A stretch of DNA of 64,000 nucleotides, from positions 59,967,782 to 60,031,781 of the forward strand of contig NW_023601543.1 of assembly GCF_014898055.3 (NCBI RefSeq). Direction: 5' to 3'. Made by a program: the position numbers and the translations under genes. Of this stretch, positions 9,286-20,450 are shown one piece after another (the first letter of the stretch is position 1; the number at the start of each line of letters is the position of its first letter). The stretch comes from Talpa occidentalis. Its lineage: Eukaryota > Chordata > Mammalia > Eulipotyphla > Talpidae. The notes beneath the pieces are model-generated. The model was not told the DNA's origin. It worked only from the letters and a program-made list of their open reading frames with translations, and ran no database searches.

Positions 9286-10370
9286 GGAAAGGGGAAATGC
9301 AAATGAAAACCACAATGAGATACCACCTTACACCAATGAAAATGGCACACATTAAAAAAGCAGTAGCAACAAATGTTGGTGAGGATGTGAAGAAAAAGGA
9401 ACTCTCCTACACTGCTGGTGGGAGTGCAAACTAGTCCAACCACTATGGAAAACTGTGTGGATGTTCTGCAAACTACTGAAAATGGAGCTACCATATGACA
9501 CAGCATTTCACTACTAGGAATCTACCCAAAGAACACAAAAACGTTGAATCAAAAGGATACCTGGGGCTTCCCCGGTGGCACAGCGGTTGAGCGCTGGGTT
9601 GCGAAGCTGCCCGCGGCGCCGGTTCGATCCCCGGCTGCTCCCCGGCCACCAGAGGAGGGTCCCACATGGCGCGCAGACCTCTCCTGCTGCCCGCTGCTCC
9701 CCTCAGCTGTGTACTTCGGTCCTTCTGCCTGCTCTGCTCCCCGCTCTGGCTCTGGTGAATTCTCTCACCCTCCTGCACTTCTGACTGTACCCAGTGCATG
9801 TATAAACAAACAAACAAATAAATAAATAAGTAAACATGCCTCTATTAAAAAAAAAAAAAAAAAAAAAGGATACCTGAACCCCTGTTTATTGCAGCACTAT
9901 TTACAATAGGTAAACTATGGAAACAACCCAAATGCCCAAAAACAGATGACTGGATCAAGAAGATGTGGTATATATACACAATGGAATATTGTTCAACAAT
10001 CAAAAAAGATAAACTCATGCCATTCACAGCAACATGGATGTAGCTAGAAGGGATCATGCTCAGTGAAATAAGCCAGAAGAAAGAAGAAAAATATTGAATG
10101 GTTTCACTTATAGGAGGAATGTAGGGGAACCAAATAAGGGATCATGAAAAAAGAAATAACAGCAATAATAATAATGATAATAAAAACAGCCACAAAATTA
10201 GCAGGCAACCATAAATCAGAGACATTCTATGAGGGAGGGGGAGGAAAAGAGATCAAAACAGGGGAGAGAAGAGCACAAGGGACTGTGGTGATGGTTCACG
10301 GGTGAACTGGTGGTGGGAATTTTACGGGGAATGCTCAATGATGTAAAAGATAGAAAAAAAAAAAAAAAAA
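9286..10370 (+). mobile_element. L1 3' end, 5'-truncated, with a SINE inside
   Basis: ORF2-end landmarks AACCACAATGAGATACCACC, CACTGCTGGTGGGAGTGCAA and GCAGCACTATTTACAATAGG are followed by a 3' UTR and poly-A at about 10352-10370. It is less diverged than the L1 at 770. A SINE interrupts it at 9563-9867. Confidence 0.87.
9563..9867 (+). mobile_element. SINE, young type, ACATGCCTCT tail
   Basis: Complete head, body and (AAAC/AAAT)n tail followed by ACATGCCTCTATTA(n). AAAAGGATACCTG flanks both ends. About 9 bp is missing in the head (GCCCGCGGCGCCGG). Confidence 0.95.
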
Positions 10371-10779
10371 GACTAGCCCCAATCAGCCCAGCTGTCACAG
10401 CACCAACCATCATCCAGTGACAGACCTCAAGCTAGAACCGCCCAGGTGAACCTGTCCCAAGATCCTGACCCTCAGAAACCACATAAGAGAAAATGAATTC
10501 TGTTGTCCTAAATCTCGATTCAGGTTAATATGTTAGCCCCGAGCACAGGTGTTACTTGTTTGCTGTGACATTTTGGTACCCCTTCTCTGGAACTCAGTTT
10601 CTTAATCTGAGCAAAGTCAAATATCCTTTGCAGAGCTAACATTCTTTTATTTTATACATTTTATGTTTCATTGTGACTAATTATGAAATAATGTTCTGCT
10701 AGTAGCCACTGAGTCTTGTTCAATTTCAAGACAATTCATCAACTTAGCTTAAAATCCTGTAACATTGTTGTAGTATACT
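10371..10779. other. low-copy sequence
   Basis: No gene or recognisable repeat seen. Confidence 0.45.
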
Positions 10780-10935
10780 CACATTCGCAAAGCATTTTTG
10801 AATTTCCAAAACTCCTTTGTACTCATTATTTCATTTAATTCTCCCAGAAGACCCATGAGGTAAGCAAGGTGGGTATTAATGAATGATAAATTGAAGAACA
10901 AGAAGATTGCATGTAGACCAGATACTTGAATAACT
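10780..10935. mobile_element. MIR-like fragment
   Basis: CATTTAATTCTCCCAGAAGA-CCCATGAGGTAAG and an alternating purine-rich end look like the 3' half of a MIR-family element. It stops near the N run. Confidence 0.5.
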
Positions 10936-10968
10936 GACTGGCAGAACTGGATGGATCTTGCATAATAA

Positions 10969-11068
10969 NNNNNNNNNNNNNNNNNNNNNNNNNNNNNNNN
11001 NNNNNNNNNNNNNNNNNNNNNNNNNNNNNNNNNNNNNNNNNNNNNNNNNNNNNNNNNNNNNNNNNNNN
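10969..11068. other. assembly gap, 100 N
   Basis: Exactly 100 N, the conventional size for a gap of unknown length. Open frames that cross it have no meaning. Confidence 1.
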
Positions 11069-12000
11069 CATGTAGTATAAACTCTAACACATAGGTTTTC
11101 TCTCTTTGTAATGCAAGAGCTTGGCTTAAACCTTGATTGCTGAGGCATCCAAGTCAAAGAGTTCTCGCCAATAAGCACGTTGCCACCCACAAAACCAGAC
11201 TAAAGTGTCAGCTTGCCTCTCCCTATCCATGCTCCTTTGTTTTATAGATCCTGATTAATTTCAATAGCTAACCATTTGGGAACACATTTTTTCCTCTTGC
11301 AGTGTTTAAATTCCTGTTTTTATTTATTTATTTATTTTAAAAATTATTATTTATGCATACAAGAACGGGGTACAGGCCAGAGGTTTGGAGGGGTGAGAGG
11401 ATTCACCAGAGACAGAGTGGGGCACAGAACAGCCCTATTGACTGAAATACACTGCTGAGGGGAGCAGCTGGTGAGGTCTGCTGCGCCATGTGGGTAGCTC
11501 CCTGGCCCGGGATCGAACTCGTGCTGCAGTGGCTGTGGACAGCTTCATGGGTTGCGTCTTAACCCCTTGCGCTATCAGGGACGTCCCTTCAATTCCCGCT
11601 TTTATAAAGCATGAACCGGTGAAACCCTAGCTTCCCACTGTTGATCCCAAGAAAAGCAGAATCCCAGGGCCATGCATAAGCATCACGCTTCTCAATCACG
11701 CAAGCACGCTCTTTCTTTCTCTCTACCTGTGACCTCTCTGTGTGGCCCCAGTCAGCCTGTGTAATTTGCAGGTTCTGTAAATAATAAGCCTTTATTTTTT
11801 TTGAGGTTTCCTAACACTGTAGGGTGTCTTGCAGTGATAATAAAACCCACCCACAAGGGCTGGTCTGGTCCCTAACTTTGCTTTGGATTGGGGGGATGGC
11901 TGTGTGAAGTTCACCAGGGCCCGGGTGAGTGTTCCCAGGGTTCTATATAGCCCATGGCATTCCTACTTAAAGGCTGAGATCCACACAAAATAACCGGACA
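11069..12000 (+). mobile_element. possible LTR-like stretch, with a SINE inside
   Basis: TTTATAAAGCATG near 11602 and GTAAATAATAAGCCTTTATT near 11778 resemble a TATA box and poly-A region at LTR-like spacing, and GAGGTTTCCTAACACTG follows. I see no TG...CA boundaries or duplication. The upstream end may lie in the gap. Confidence 0.4.
11317..11587 (-). mobile_element. SINE, older type
   Basis: GATTCACCAGAGACAGAGTG and a reversed head ending CAGGGACGTCCC. Flanking AAATTCCTG/CAATTCCCG gives a rough duplication. Confidence 0.88.
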
Positions 12001-12247
12001 AAATGCAAAAAAAAAACCAAAAAAAAAAAAAAAACAAAAAAAAAAACCAGAAACCTAACACCAAGAAAAGTAATCTGGAAAATAATAATCTGATAATAAA
12101 TTAATTGTGGGCAATAGTAATTTATAAACTAGCCTGTCAAATATATCCTGTATGTTAAAAGAAAAATGGAAGAATTTTTATTCAGAAGTGCATGGAATTG
12201 GAATGAGAAAATACAGAAAAAGAAACAAGCATAGGTTGATATGAGAG
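12001..12247. other. A-rich low-complexity and low-copy sequence
   Basis: Runs of A broken by CC occur at 12005-12050. Nothing else is recognised. Confidence 0.5.
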
Positions 12248-12260
12248 TCAATTATGCATT

Positions 12261-12822
12261 ATTATTATTTTTTAAAGATTTATTTATTTATTTATTTTAA
12301 AAAGATTTATTTATTTATTTATTTATACAAGCACTGGATACAGTCAGAAGCGCGGGGGTGTGTGTGTGTGAGAGAATTCACCAGAGCCAGAGCAGGAGCA
12401 GAGCAGCAGAAGGACCGAAGTACACTGCTGAGGGAGCAGCGGGCAGCAGGAGAGGTCTGCGCGCCATGCGGGACCCTCTGGCCGGGAGCAGCCGGGGATT
12501 GAACCCGGCGCCGCAGAGGCTGCGGGCAGCTTCGCAACCCAGCGCTCAACCGCTGCGCCACCGGGAGGGCCCAAGATTTATTTATTTTATACAAGAACCA
12601 GGGTACAGGCCAGATGTGCGGGAGGGTGAGAGGATTCACCTGAGACAGAGCAGGGAACAGAACAGGCAGACTGAGGAAATATACTGCTGAGAGGAGCAGC
12701 GGGAGAGACAGCATAGGTCTGCTTCTGTATGTGGGATTCTCGCTGGCATGGAACCTGTGCTGCAGAGACTGTGGACAGCTTCAAGGTGCGGTGCTCAACC
12801 GACTGTGCCACCAGGGAGGCCC
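12261..12822 (-). mobile_element. SINE, older/intermediate type, split by a second SINE
   Basis: Pieces 12261-12299 (T-rich start) and 12572-12822 (body and reversed head) form one element flanked by TCAATTATGCATT on both sides. Confidence 0.9.
12300..12571 (-). mobile_element. SINE, young type, inserted in a SINE
   Basis: CAAGCACTGGATACAGTCAG, a short (GT)n in the GAGGGTGAG position, and reversed head CCACCGGGAGGGCCC. The duplication is AAGATTTATTTATTT. It landed in the T-rich start of the older SINE. Confidence 0.92.
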
Positions 12823-12851
12823 TCAATTATGCATTTTAAATAAAAATATAT

Positions 12852-13171
12852 TGGGCCTCCCCGGTGGCGCAGCGGTTGAGCGCTGGGTTGCGAAGCTGCC
12901 CGCGGCCTCTGCGGCGCCGGTTCGATCCCCGGCTGCTCCCCGGCCACCGGAGGAGGATCCCACATGGTGCGCAGACCTCTCCTGCCACCCGCTGCTCCCC
13001 TCAGCAGTGTACCTCAGCCCTTCTGCCTGCTCTGCTCCCCGCTCTGGCTCTGGTGAATTCTCTCGCCCTCCCGCGCTTCTGACTATACCCAGTGCATGTA
13101 TAACAAAACAAACAAAAAATAAATAAATAAATAAAAACATGCCTCTATAAAAAAAAAAAACAAAAAAAAAC
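12852..13171 (+). mobile_element. SINE, young type, ACATGCCTCT tail
   Basis: Full head with A and B boxes; tail AACATGCCTCTATA(n). Duplication AAATAAAAATATA on both sides. Confidence 0.95.
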
Positions 13172-13183
13172 TATTAAATAAAA

Positions 13184-15400
13184 ATATAATTAAAAATTTT
13201 AAAGCAATAGCTGGGACAAACTCTATACCAGACACAGTTAAAGCAGTTAAAGGGACAATTTAGTGAACTGAAAGGTAGTCCCTAATGAACTCCCCTAAAA
13301 TAGAGCACAAAGTGAAAAAAGACTAAAAACAAATATGAAAGGGTAGGAAAGAGACATGGAGGATAAAAACAGGAATTCTAAAGGAAGAGAATTGAGGAAA
13401 AGGAAGAGAAGCACTATTTCAAGTTGAAAAAGCAGCTAGTTTTCCCAAACTGAAGACATGAATCCTGAATACCAAACAGGATAAAAGAATCTATAGCTAG
13501 AGATACATTGAAGTGAATTGCAAAGCATCATTGATAAAGAGAAAATCTGAATACTTATTTCCGACAATGAAAGGTTACTTCTGAAGTTACAAAAATCAGT
13601 CTAAGTAGATTCCTCTTGACATCAATACACAATGGAGTAATATCTTTTAAGGTATTGAGGGGAAATAACTGCAACTCTTAAAGAAACATTTTTTTTTTAA
13701 ATGGGGACAAAATAAGGAGCTTTTCATATACTAGAGGAATATATCACCCACAGACTTCTATTAAAAGAATTGTTAAAAGATATACTTCAGTGAGAACAAA
13801 AGTGAGCCAGGAGGGAAGACATGGGGTATAAGAGAACAGAAATTGAAGAAATATGTCAGTAAATTTTATAGCCTGTTGAATAATGCCTTAAAAAGAAGAT
13901 AATTTAGCGTATTGAAAAAGTAAAAACTTGATATAACAATATAAATATTATGGAGGGAGAGGTGATTCAATAGCACTAGAGTATTAAAATTGGTTATTTT
14001 CAGGAATAGATTAAAAAATTGAGTAACTTTAGATTTTGTTAGAAAATATGTAGTTAAGTATGAATATAAACATTAAGGGTAACCATAAAATAATAGAAAT
14101 GCAATCCATAATTCCCAAACTTGCAGAGACAGGAAAAAAAGAGAAAAAGAATAGTAGATAGAAAACAAATTATGAGAAGATAAAACTGGTCCAAATATAT
14201 CAGTAATCATCAGAAAAGTTTACAAATAAAAACAAATGAAGGACAATATAGGATTGAGTAAATAAAACAAAATGCAGCTGTATACAGCTTATAAGTCACA
14301 GCTAAACAAAGTAACACAGAAATTTTTTCTTTTTAAAGATTTATTTATTTATGCATACAAAAACTGGGGTACAGACCAGAGGTGCTGGGGGTGGGGGAAG
14401 ATGAGAGGATTCACTAGAGGCAGTAGAGAGCAGAACAGGCGGATTGGCTGAAATACACTGCTGAGGGGAGCAGCAGGTGTGACAGGAGAGGTCTGCTGCA
14501 CCATGTGGGTCACCCCCCAGGCTGGGGATCATACAGTGGCTGCGGATTTCTTCATAGTGCTGACGCTTAACTCCTTGCACCACCAGGGAGGCCCCAATAC
14601 AGAAAGTTTTAAAATATAGAGATGAAACCATTTTTTAAATCGTGTATTCAACTAACAACATAGATTCACATTGACAGAATTACAAGGAGAAATTTGTATT
14701 TATAATTATATTGTGAGGATTTAACAAGACGCCTATGATTTGTATTCATTGATTGTACAAACCAAAAGAAAGACTACAAAAATAAAAATATAGCATATAG
14801 AGGTTGACTGTAGAATTTAGAAATTTTGTAAAAACAAGAGATCTGATCTAATAGTTAATGTAAAACCTTATGCCTAAAAAATAAAGAATATGTATTATTT
14901 TCCTGTTGTATGAGTCTAGTATCAAATTAATGCCAAATAGGACAAGGATCAAAAGGGAATAGAAAATTATAAACCAGTTTAATTTATGAACAGTGATGTA
15001 AAAATTCTAAGTTAAATACTAGCAAATTCAAATCCAACAATGCATAAAATTGATAATAATTCATGAACAAGTAGGGTTTTCCATAAGAATACAAAGAACA
15101 CATCAGAAAATCTTTTAATGTAGTATATCACAATAGTGGAGTAAGAGATGAATATGTAGTTCAATACATAAAAAGAACACATTCTAAACGTTTTAAAATT
15201 AAGTCATGATCAAAGTGTTAGTTTCCACTGCATCCGTCAGATTTAAATTTCTTAAAAGATGTGGAGCCGCAATATTGGCAAAATGTTAATAACTAATGAA
15301 GTTTGGTGATGGAGATTCAGTATACTGTTTAATCTACTTTTATGTGTGTTCAATATTTTCCATTATAAAAAAGTTTAGAAATGGTGAAAGATCAAGATAA
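13184..15400 (+). mobile_element. old L1/HAL1-like element
   Basis: AGACATGAATCCTGAATACC near 13456, AGATATACTTCAGTGAGAAC near 13778 and a motif like the L1 GTGATACATCACATT region near 15125 place this as a decayed sense-strand LINE. All frames are broken. A SINE interrupts it at 14329-14594. The end near 15400 is approximate. Confidence 0.6.
14329..14594 (-). mobile_element. SINE, older type
   Basis: ATGCATACAAAAACTGGGGT and reversed head CACCAGGGAGGCCCC. ACACAGAAATTTT/ATACAGAAAGTTTT duplication. The head lacks the B-box part. Confidence 0.88.
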
Positions 15401-15465
15401 TGTGAAGCAAATAAGGCAAAATGGTAGGTGGGTGTATGGATATTTAATAAATGATTCTTAGTACT

Positions 15466-15736
15466 TTTTTTTTTTTAAGATTTATTTATTCATACAAACA
15501 CGGTACAGTCAGAAGCGCGGGAGGGTGAGAGAATTCACCAGAGCCAGAGCAGGGAGCAGAGCAGGCAGAAGGACCGAAGTACACTGCTGAGGGGAGCAGC
15601 GGGCGGCAGGAGAGGTCTGCGCGCCATGTGGGACCCTCCTCCGGTGGCCGGGGAGCAGCTGGGATCGAACCGGCGCTGCATAGGCTGCGGACAGCTTCGG
15701 AACCCAGCGCTCAACCGCTGCGCCACGGGGGAGCCC
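15466..15736 (-). mobile_element. SINE, young type
   Basis: Short T-start without the usual CAAGCACTGG; the rest is complete to CACGGGGGAGCCC. Duplication GATTCTTAGTACTTTTTT. Confidence 0.94.
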
Positions 15737-15999
15737 GATTCTTAGTACTTTTTTATACTTGCAATATTTCAAACATAAAACTACTAAAAACACATTACAA
15801 TAGTCATAGAGACCCCAAAGCAAAGTTTATTTGGGTCTGTAATTTGATCTGGGGTCAGCAAACAAGCGAAATAATATTGGAAAGGTATGAAAGGATAAGT
15901 TCTTTATTGATTTTATGCACTATGATAAAAAGTTATACTTCCTCCTGCAGGTAATGGGGAGTTACTGAAGAATTGGGAAGGGGAAACTTTGTAAGGCAT

Positions 16000-16225
16000 A
16001 TTGTAGTAAGAGTAATAATAACAGCAATGTATAATAATGGTAACAGTATAGTTTATACTTACAATATAGAGCACCTGTTAGGTGCCGGGCTCTGTTTTAC
16101 ATGCTTTACATATACTGACTCACTTATTATTCACAGCTTCTCTTTGACCTTGGTTCTACTATTAGCTCCATTTTACAAATAAGAAAACAAAGACACAAAA
16201 ATATTGCCAAGGTCACACAGCTGCT
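16000..16225 (+). mobile_element. MIR
   Basis: GAGCACCTGTTAGGTGCCGG, CATTTTACAAATAAGAAAAC and CCAAGGTCACACAGCTGCTA are the classic MIR landmarks in order. Confidence 0.9.
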
Positions 16226-16381
16226 AAGGGTCTTCAAAGATTCACACCAAGATTCTATGGGGAGGGGGGTCTACGCTCTACCTAATCTTGCACTATCTAA
16301 TACGGTCGTCCCTAGTCTTATTAAATTTGAATTTATTGAAATGAAATAAACTATATATTTAATATCTAAACTTAGGTATCA

Positions 16382-16700
16382 GGCCTCCCCGGTGGCGCAG
16401 CGGTTGAGCGCTGGGTTGCGAAGCTGCCCGCGACCTCTGCGGCACCGGTTCGATCCCCGGCTGCTCCCCGGCCACCGGAGGAGGGTCCCACATGGCGCGC
16501 AGACCTCTCCTGCCGCCCGCTGCTCCCCTCAGCAGTGTACTTCAGTCCCTCTGCCTGCTCTGCTCCCTGCTCTGGCTCTGGTGAATTCTCTCACCCTCCC
16601 GCGCTTCTGACTGTACCCAGTGCATGTATAAACAAAACAAACAAAACAAATAAATAAATCATAAATAAATAAAAATACATGCCTCTTAAAAAAAATAAAT
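16382..16700 (+). mobile_element. SINE, young type, ACATGCCTCT tail
   Basis: Full head and B box (GGTTCGATCCC). Tail TACATGCCTCTTA(n). Duplication AAACTTAGGTATCA on both sides. Confidence 0.96.
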
Positions 16701-16726
16701 AAACTTAGGTATCAAAGGTACCTGTC

Positions 16727-17131
16727 ATTTTTTTTTCTTGTAGATTTTTGTTTTTAATGGGGTACCGTGAATGGATTGGAAAAGAATGTCTCTAGGGGAT
16801 ATGCCCCAAGAGGGAAATCTCCATTTTAATCTTCTGGAATAATTTTGGGAACTTTTTCCTATTTTTGAAGCTGCTGCTCTTGCTGCCAGCAGCTTCTTCA
16901 GGTGCACTGCTGAAAGGCTCCTCTTTGGGAGAGAATTTCCTCTTTTTCTTGGAAACCCCTGTTTCCTGTCTCTTCCTGATCACTAACTGGTTCCTTTTTG
17001 GGGAAAGATTTCTTCCTTCTGAGGAGACTTCCACTACCAACCTTCTCTTCAACATTGCTACTAACTAGATCCTCCTTGGAAAAGGTTATTTTTTCTTGGC
17101 AACTGTCATATCTCAATTGCTCAATACTCAC
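16727..17131 (-). pseudogene. NOP56: probable NOP56 processed pseudogene, 3' part
   Basis: On the minus strand a Lys/Glu/Ser-rich frame is visible (KKKRKFSPKEEPFSS, EEAAGSKSSS, KKSFPKKEPVSD). This resembles the low-complexity C-terminus of the nucleolar box C/D snoRNP protein NOP56. It is followed by 3'-UTR-like sequence, ATTAAAAACAAAAATC and a short A-run at 16732-16740, as expected of a reverse-transcribed mRNA. It is 5'-truncated: the conserved Nop domain is absent. The frame shifts between the visible blocks. Identity rests on recall of the tail only; another KKE-rich nucleolar protein is possible. Confidence 0.6.
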
Positions 17132-17134
17132 GTA

Positions 17135-17218
17135 CAGCTAATGGCTATTGCATGGCACAGATATAGAAAGTTTTCATCATTGCAGAAAGTTCTATTGGAC
17201 AGCACAGCTTTAGTCTTG
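17135..17218 (+). mobile_element. hAT-type fragment
   Basis: TAATGGCTATTGCATGGCAC, then GCAGAAAGTTCTATTGGACA-GCACAGC, the terminal part of a hAT-Charlie-type MER element. Confidence 0.6.
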
Positions 17219-17295
17219 TTGCTACTATTATTGCCGCTTTACAACTGACTTCTTTCTCTAGGGGCACTAAATTTATTTTGACATTCTTCAAACCA

Positions 17296-17835
17296 GGGTT
17301 TCTCAACCTGAACACTATTGATATTTTGGGCTGGATGATTATTTATTGTGGGAGGCTGTCCTGTGTGTTGCAGGATGGTTAGTAGCTTCCTTGACCTCTA
17401 CATACTAGGTATCAGGGGCATCCTCAAACCCAACTCATGACAATCAATGCCTACAGCTACTGTCATATGTCATCTGCAGTGTTAAATGTCACCTAAGTGG
17501 GCCTCCCCTGGTGGTGCAGTGGTTGAGCGTTGGGCTGTGAAGCTGCCTACAGCCTCTGCAGCGCTGGCTCGATCCCCGGCCACCGGCGAGGGTCCCACAT
17601 GGCGTGACAGACCTCTCCTGCCGTGCCCACTGCTCCCCTCAGCAGTGTATTTCATCAGTCTGCCTGTTCTGTTCCCCGCTCTGGCTCTGGTGAATCCTCT
17701 CACCCTCCCGTGGTGCTTCTGACTGTACCCAGTGCTTGTATAAATAAATAAATAAATGAATCTTAAATAAATAAAAAAATAAAAAAATAAATAAATAAAT
17801 AAATAAATAAATGTCACCTAGGGCAGGTGTGTGTG
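17296..17835 (+). mobile_element. MER20 (hAT-Charlie), interrupted
   Basis: CAGGGTTTCTCAACCTGAAC, CACTATTGATATTTTGGGCT-GGATGATT and GGAGGCTGTCCTGTGTGTTG-CAGGATG match MER20 as I know it. The end after AAATGTCACCTA is cut by a SINE and resumes at about 17809. Confidence 0.85.
17498..17808 (+). mobile_element. SINE, young type, inside MER20
   Basis: Head GGGCCTCCCCTGGTGGTGCA, B box eroded (GGCTCGATCCC), long (AAAT)n tail. Duplication AAATGTCACCTA. Confidence 0.94.
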
Positions 17836-17881
17836 TGTGTGAGTATGTGTGATTCTCTGTGTGTGCATGCACACACACACA
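17828..17881. repeat. (GT)n / (CA)n imperfect repeats
   Basis: A GTGTGTGTG run at 17829-17850 and CACACACACA at 17870-17881. Confidence 0.85.
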
Positions 17882-18199
17882 ATTGTCCTGGTTGATTTAG
17901 TCTTAAATTAATGGAGACACGCTTCATTTTTTGGACTATTGATTTACCTCTGTTTCAATTCTCATAAGTGTGACCATGGAAACCTGTCTTAGCGAGATCA
18001 CAATGATGTAATGAATAAAAACCAAAAATTCTTATTTGTAGTACTTCCCACATTTGTGGTTTCGGTGAAATTTTCTTTAGTGGCTTTGAGAAAAGTGCAA
18101 GTCCATAATAATATTTACAGGTTTTTGGTCCTAGTTACCACCCTGATTTCTAATGTCATAGATTAATTTTGCCTGTGTTTGAAATTTATATCAAGTTTT
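17882..18199. other. low-copy sequence
   Basis: No gene or clear repeat seen. Confidence 0.45.
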
Positions 18200-18215
18200 G
18201 GTCTACTTTTTCTTT

Positions 18216-18477
18216 CTTTTTTTTTAAGATTTATTTATGCATACAATAACTGGGGTACAGGCCAGAGGTGTGGGGGGTGAGAGGCTTCACCAGAGACAGA
18301 GTGGGGAACAGAACAGATGGATTGACTGAAACGCACTGTTGAGGGGAGCAGTGGGCGAGTCAGGAGAGGTCTGTTGCGCCATGTGGGTAGCCCCCTGGCC
18401 GGATTGAACTTGTGCTGCAGTGGCTGCGAATAGCTTCATAGGTTGCGTCTTAACCCATTGAGCCACCAGGGAGGCCC
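18216..18477 (-). mobile_element. SINE, older type
   Basis: ATGCATACAATAACTGGGGT and reversed head CACCAGGGAGGCCC. Duplication TGGTCTACTTTTTCTT. It sits at the edge of the hAT relic that follows. Confidence 0.9.
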
Positions 18478-18482
18478 TGGTC

Positions 18483-18650
18483 TACTTTTTCTTAAAGAGC
18501 CAATAATGTTTTAGGCTTGCAGGCCAGATGGTTTCTGTCCCAGCAACTCCACTCTGTAGATGGAACACTAAAGCAGCCAATGACAATGTACAACTGAATG
18601 AGTGTAATTGTATTCCAATAAAACTTGAATTACAAAAACAGGTGTCAACC
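18483..18650 (+). mobile_element. hAT-type MER relic
   Basis: AATAATGTTTTAGGCTTGCA-GGCCAGATGG, AAGCAGCCAATGACAATGTA and CCAATAAAACTTGAATTACA-AAAACAGG match a familiar nonautonomous mammalian DNA transposon. Confidence 0.7.
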
Positions 18651-18736
18651 TGCGGGTGACAGTTTAACCGCTCTTGCTTTATATAAATGGAGTCATGTAG
18701 TATGCATTTTTTTTTTTTTGTGGTCTGGCCTCTTTT

Positions 18737-19017
18737 TTTTTTATATTTAAAGATTTATTTATTTATTTATACAAGCATTGGGTACAGTCAGAAGCGCGGG
18801 AGGGTGAGAGAATTCACCAGAGCCAGAGTGGGGAGCAGAGCAGGCAGAAGGACTGAAGTACACTGCTGAGGGAGCAGTGGGCGGCATGAGAGGTCTGTGT
18901 GCCATGTGGGACCCTCCTCCAGTGGCCAGGCAGCAGCCGGGGATCGAACAGGCACTGCAGAAGCTGCGGGCAGCTTCGCAACCCAGCGCTCAACCACTAA
19001 TTAACCGGGGAGGCCCA
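18737..19017 (-). mobile_element. SINE, young type
   Basis: CAAGCATTGGGTACAGTCAG; reversed head eroded to CACTAATTAACCGGGGAGGC. Duplication GTCTGGCCTCTTTT. Confidence 0.93.
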
Positions 19018-19400
19018 GTCTGGCCTCTTTTGCAGAATATTATGTTTGTGAAGTTCAGCCATGCTGTTACATGTAATTCTAGCTCATTGTTTTTATGGCC
19101 CTATAGTATTCCAATGTATGAATTCCAATATATGAAATGAAGTCACCCATCCCCCACAGATGGACATTTGGGTTATTTCCAGTTGGAGGCTTTTATAAAA
19201 AGTACTACTGTGAACATATGCATGGGAATTATACCTGGGGCGGAGTTGCTGTTTGGGTATGTTCATTTTCAGCAACTACTGACAAATTATCTCAAGTGGT
19301 TGTACCATTTCATACATGCACTAGCACTATATCCTTGCTAGCATGTGGTATTATCTGTCTTTTTCATTTCTTTTCCTTCTGGAAATGAGTAGAAGTATTG
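19018..19400 (-). mobile_element. L1 3' end, reverse strand
   Basis: CCATGCTGTTACATGTAATT, TATAGTATTCCAATGTATGA and AGATGGACATTTGGGTTATT are reverse-strand L1 3' landmarks. Confidence 0.75.
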
Positions 19401-19965
19401 CATTATGGTTTTTATTTGCACTGGCTTTCAACTATTTGATTAATCAGAACATCACATGGCAATACCTATAAACAGAACATATTAAAAAAAAACTTGCTCA
19501 CTGTTTCAGTATTGCTTTGAATATTTTAATACTTCTCTAGTCCTTGTAGGATGAACTGAAGCTTAAAAGTTATTTTTCAGAAAGAGACAATTTCATAGAA
19601 AGGCTTAATCAAAACATTTTTACTATTTGAAATCATCACTATGTTCTTGAGTTAATTTAATCCTATGGTAATTATTCTTCATTTCACAGAACTAATTATT
19701 ATCTCTGTCAAACCTGTTATATCTACTGAATTTTTTACTGTAGGTAATAACATCCTCATGACTTTAGTCACTCAGACCAGAAAGATCAGAGTCACGTCCC
19801 CATTTCTACACGTTTTACTATCTTGTAGCAACTCTGACCCGTGTCTGCCTTGGACTTCATTCAAGCTCTCATCAGTCCCAAAAGGGAGGGAGTAATTCCT
19901 GATGACTCACCTCCTTAGAGATCATCAGGACGAGTCTCATCTCTGTAAATCTCTGCTGCCAGCAG
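19401..19965. other. low-copy sequence
   Basis: Nothing recognised. The longest frame (19665-19895 plus) has no codon or domain support. Confidence 0.5.
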
Positions 19966-19975
19966 AGAGATTCTT

Positions 19976-20209
19976 TTTTTTTTTTAAAGATTTATTTATT
20001 TATACAAGAACTGGGGTACAGGCCAGATGTGCGGGAGGGTGGGAGGATTCACCAGAGACAGAGAGGGTAGCCGAACAGGCAGACTGACTGAAATACACTG
20101 CTGAGGGGATCAGCGAGTGAGACAGGAGAAGTCTGCCGCGCCATGCGGGTATCTCTGCTGCTGGCCGGAATTGAACCCTCACTGCGCTCAACTACCTGTG
20201 CCACCAGGG
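19976..20209 (-). mobile_element. SINE, older type, head shortened
   Basis: CAAGAACTGGGGTACAGGCC and GCCACCAGGGAG; about 25 bp of the head is missing. Flanking AGAGATTCTT/GAGATTCTT. Confidence 0.88.
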
Positions 20210-20450
20210 AGATTCTTATTCACTAATATCTCTGTATATCCCTTAGCATAACTTGGTCTCACTGCACACCATGCTCCCTTCTCCCCCAATATGGCACACC
20301 AATTCCAAGTGCTTTGCCATAGTTCATTTTATGTATTGACTTGACTAGACCGAGAGATGCCTCAATAACTTCAGCTTGCAGATTGCAGGTTGTGGGACAT
20401 TCCAGCCTCATAATTGTATATGGCAATTCCTCATAATAAATCTCTTTCTA

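Noticed and set aside
10779..11190. Open frames spanning the N run
   Set aside because: They are artefacts of translating undefined bases.
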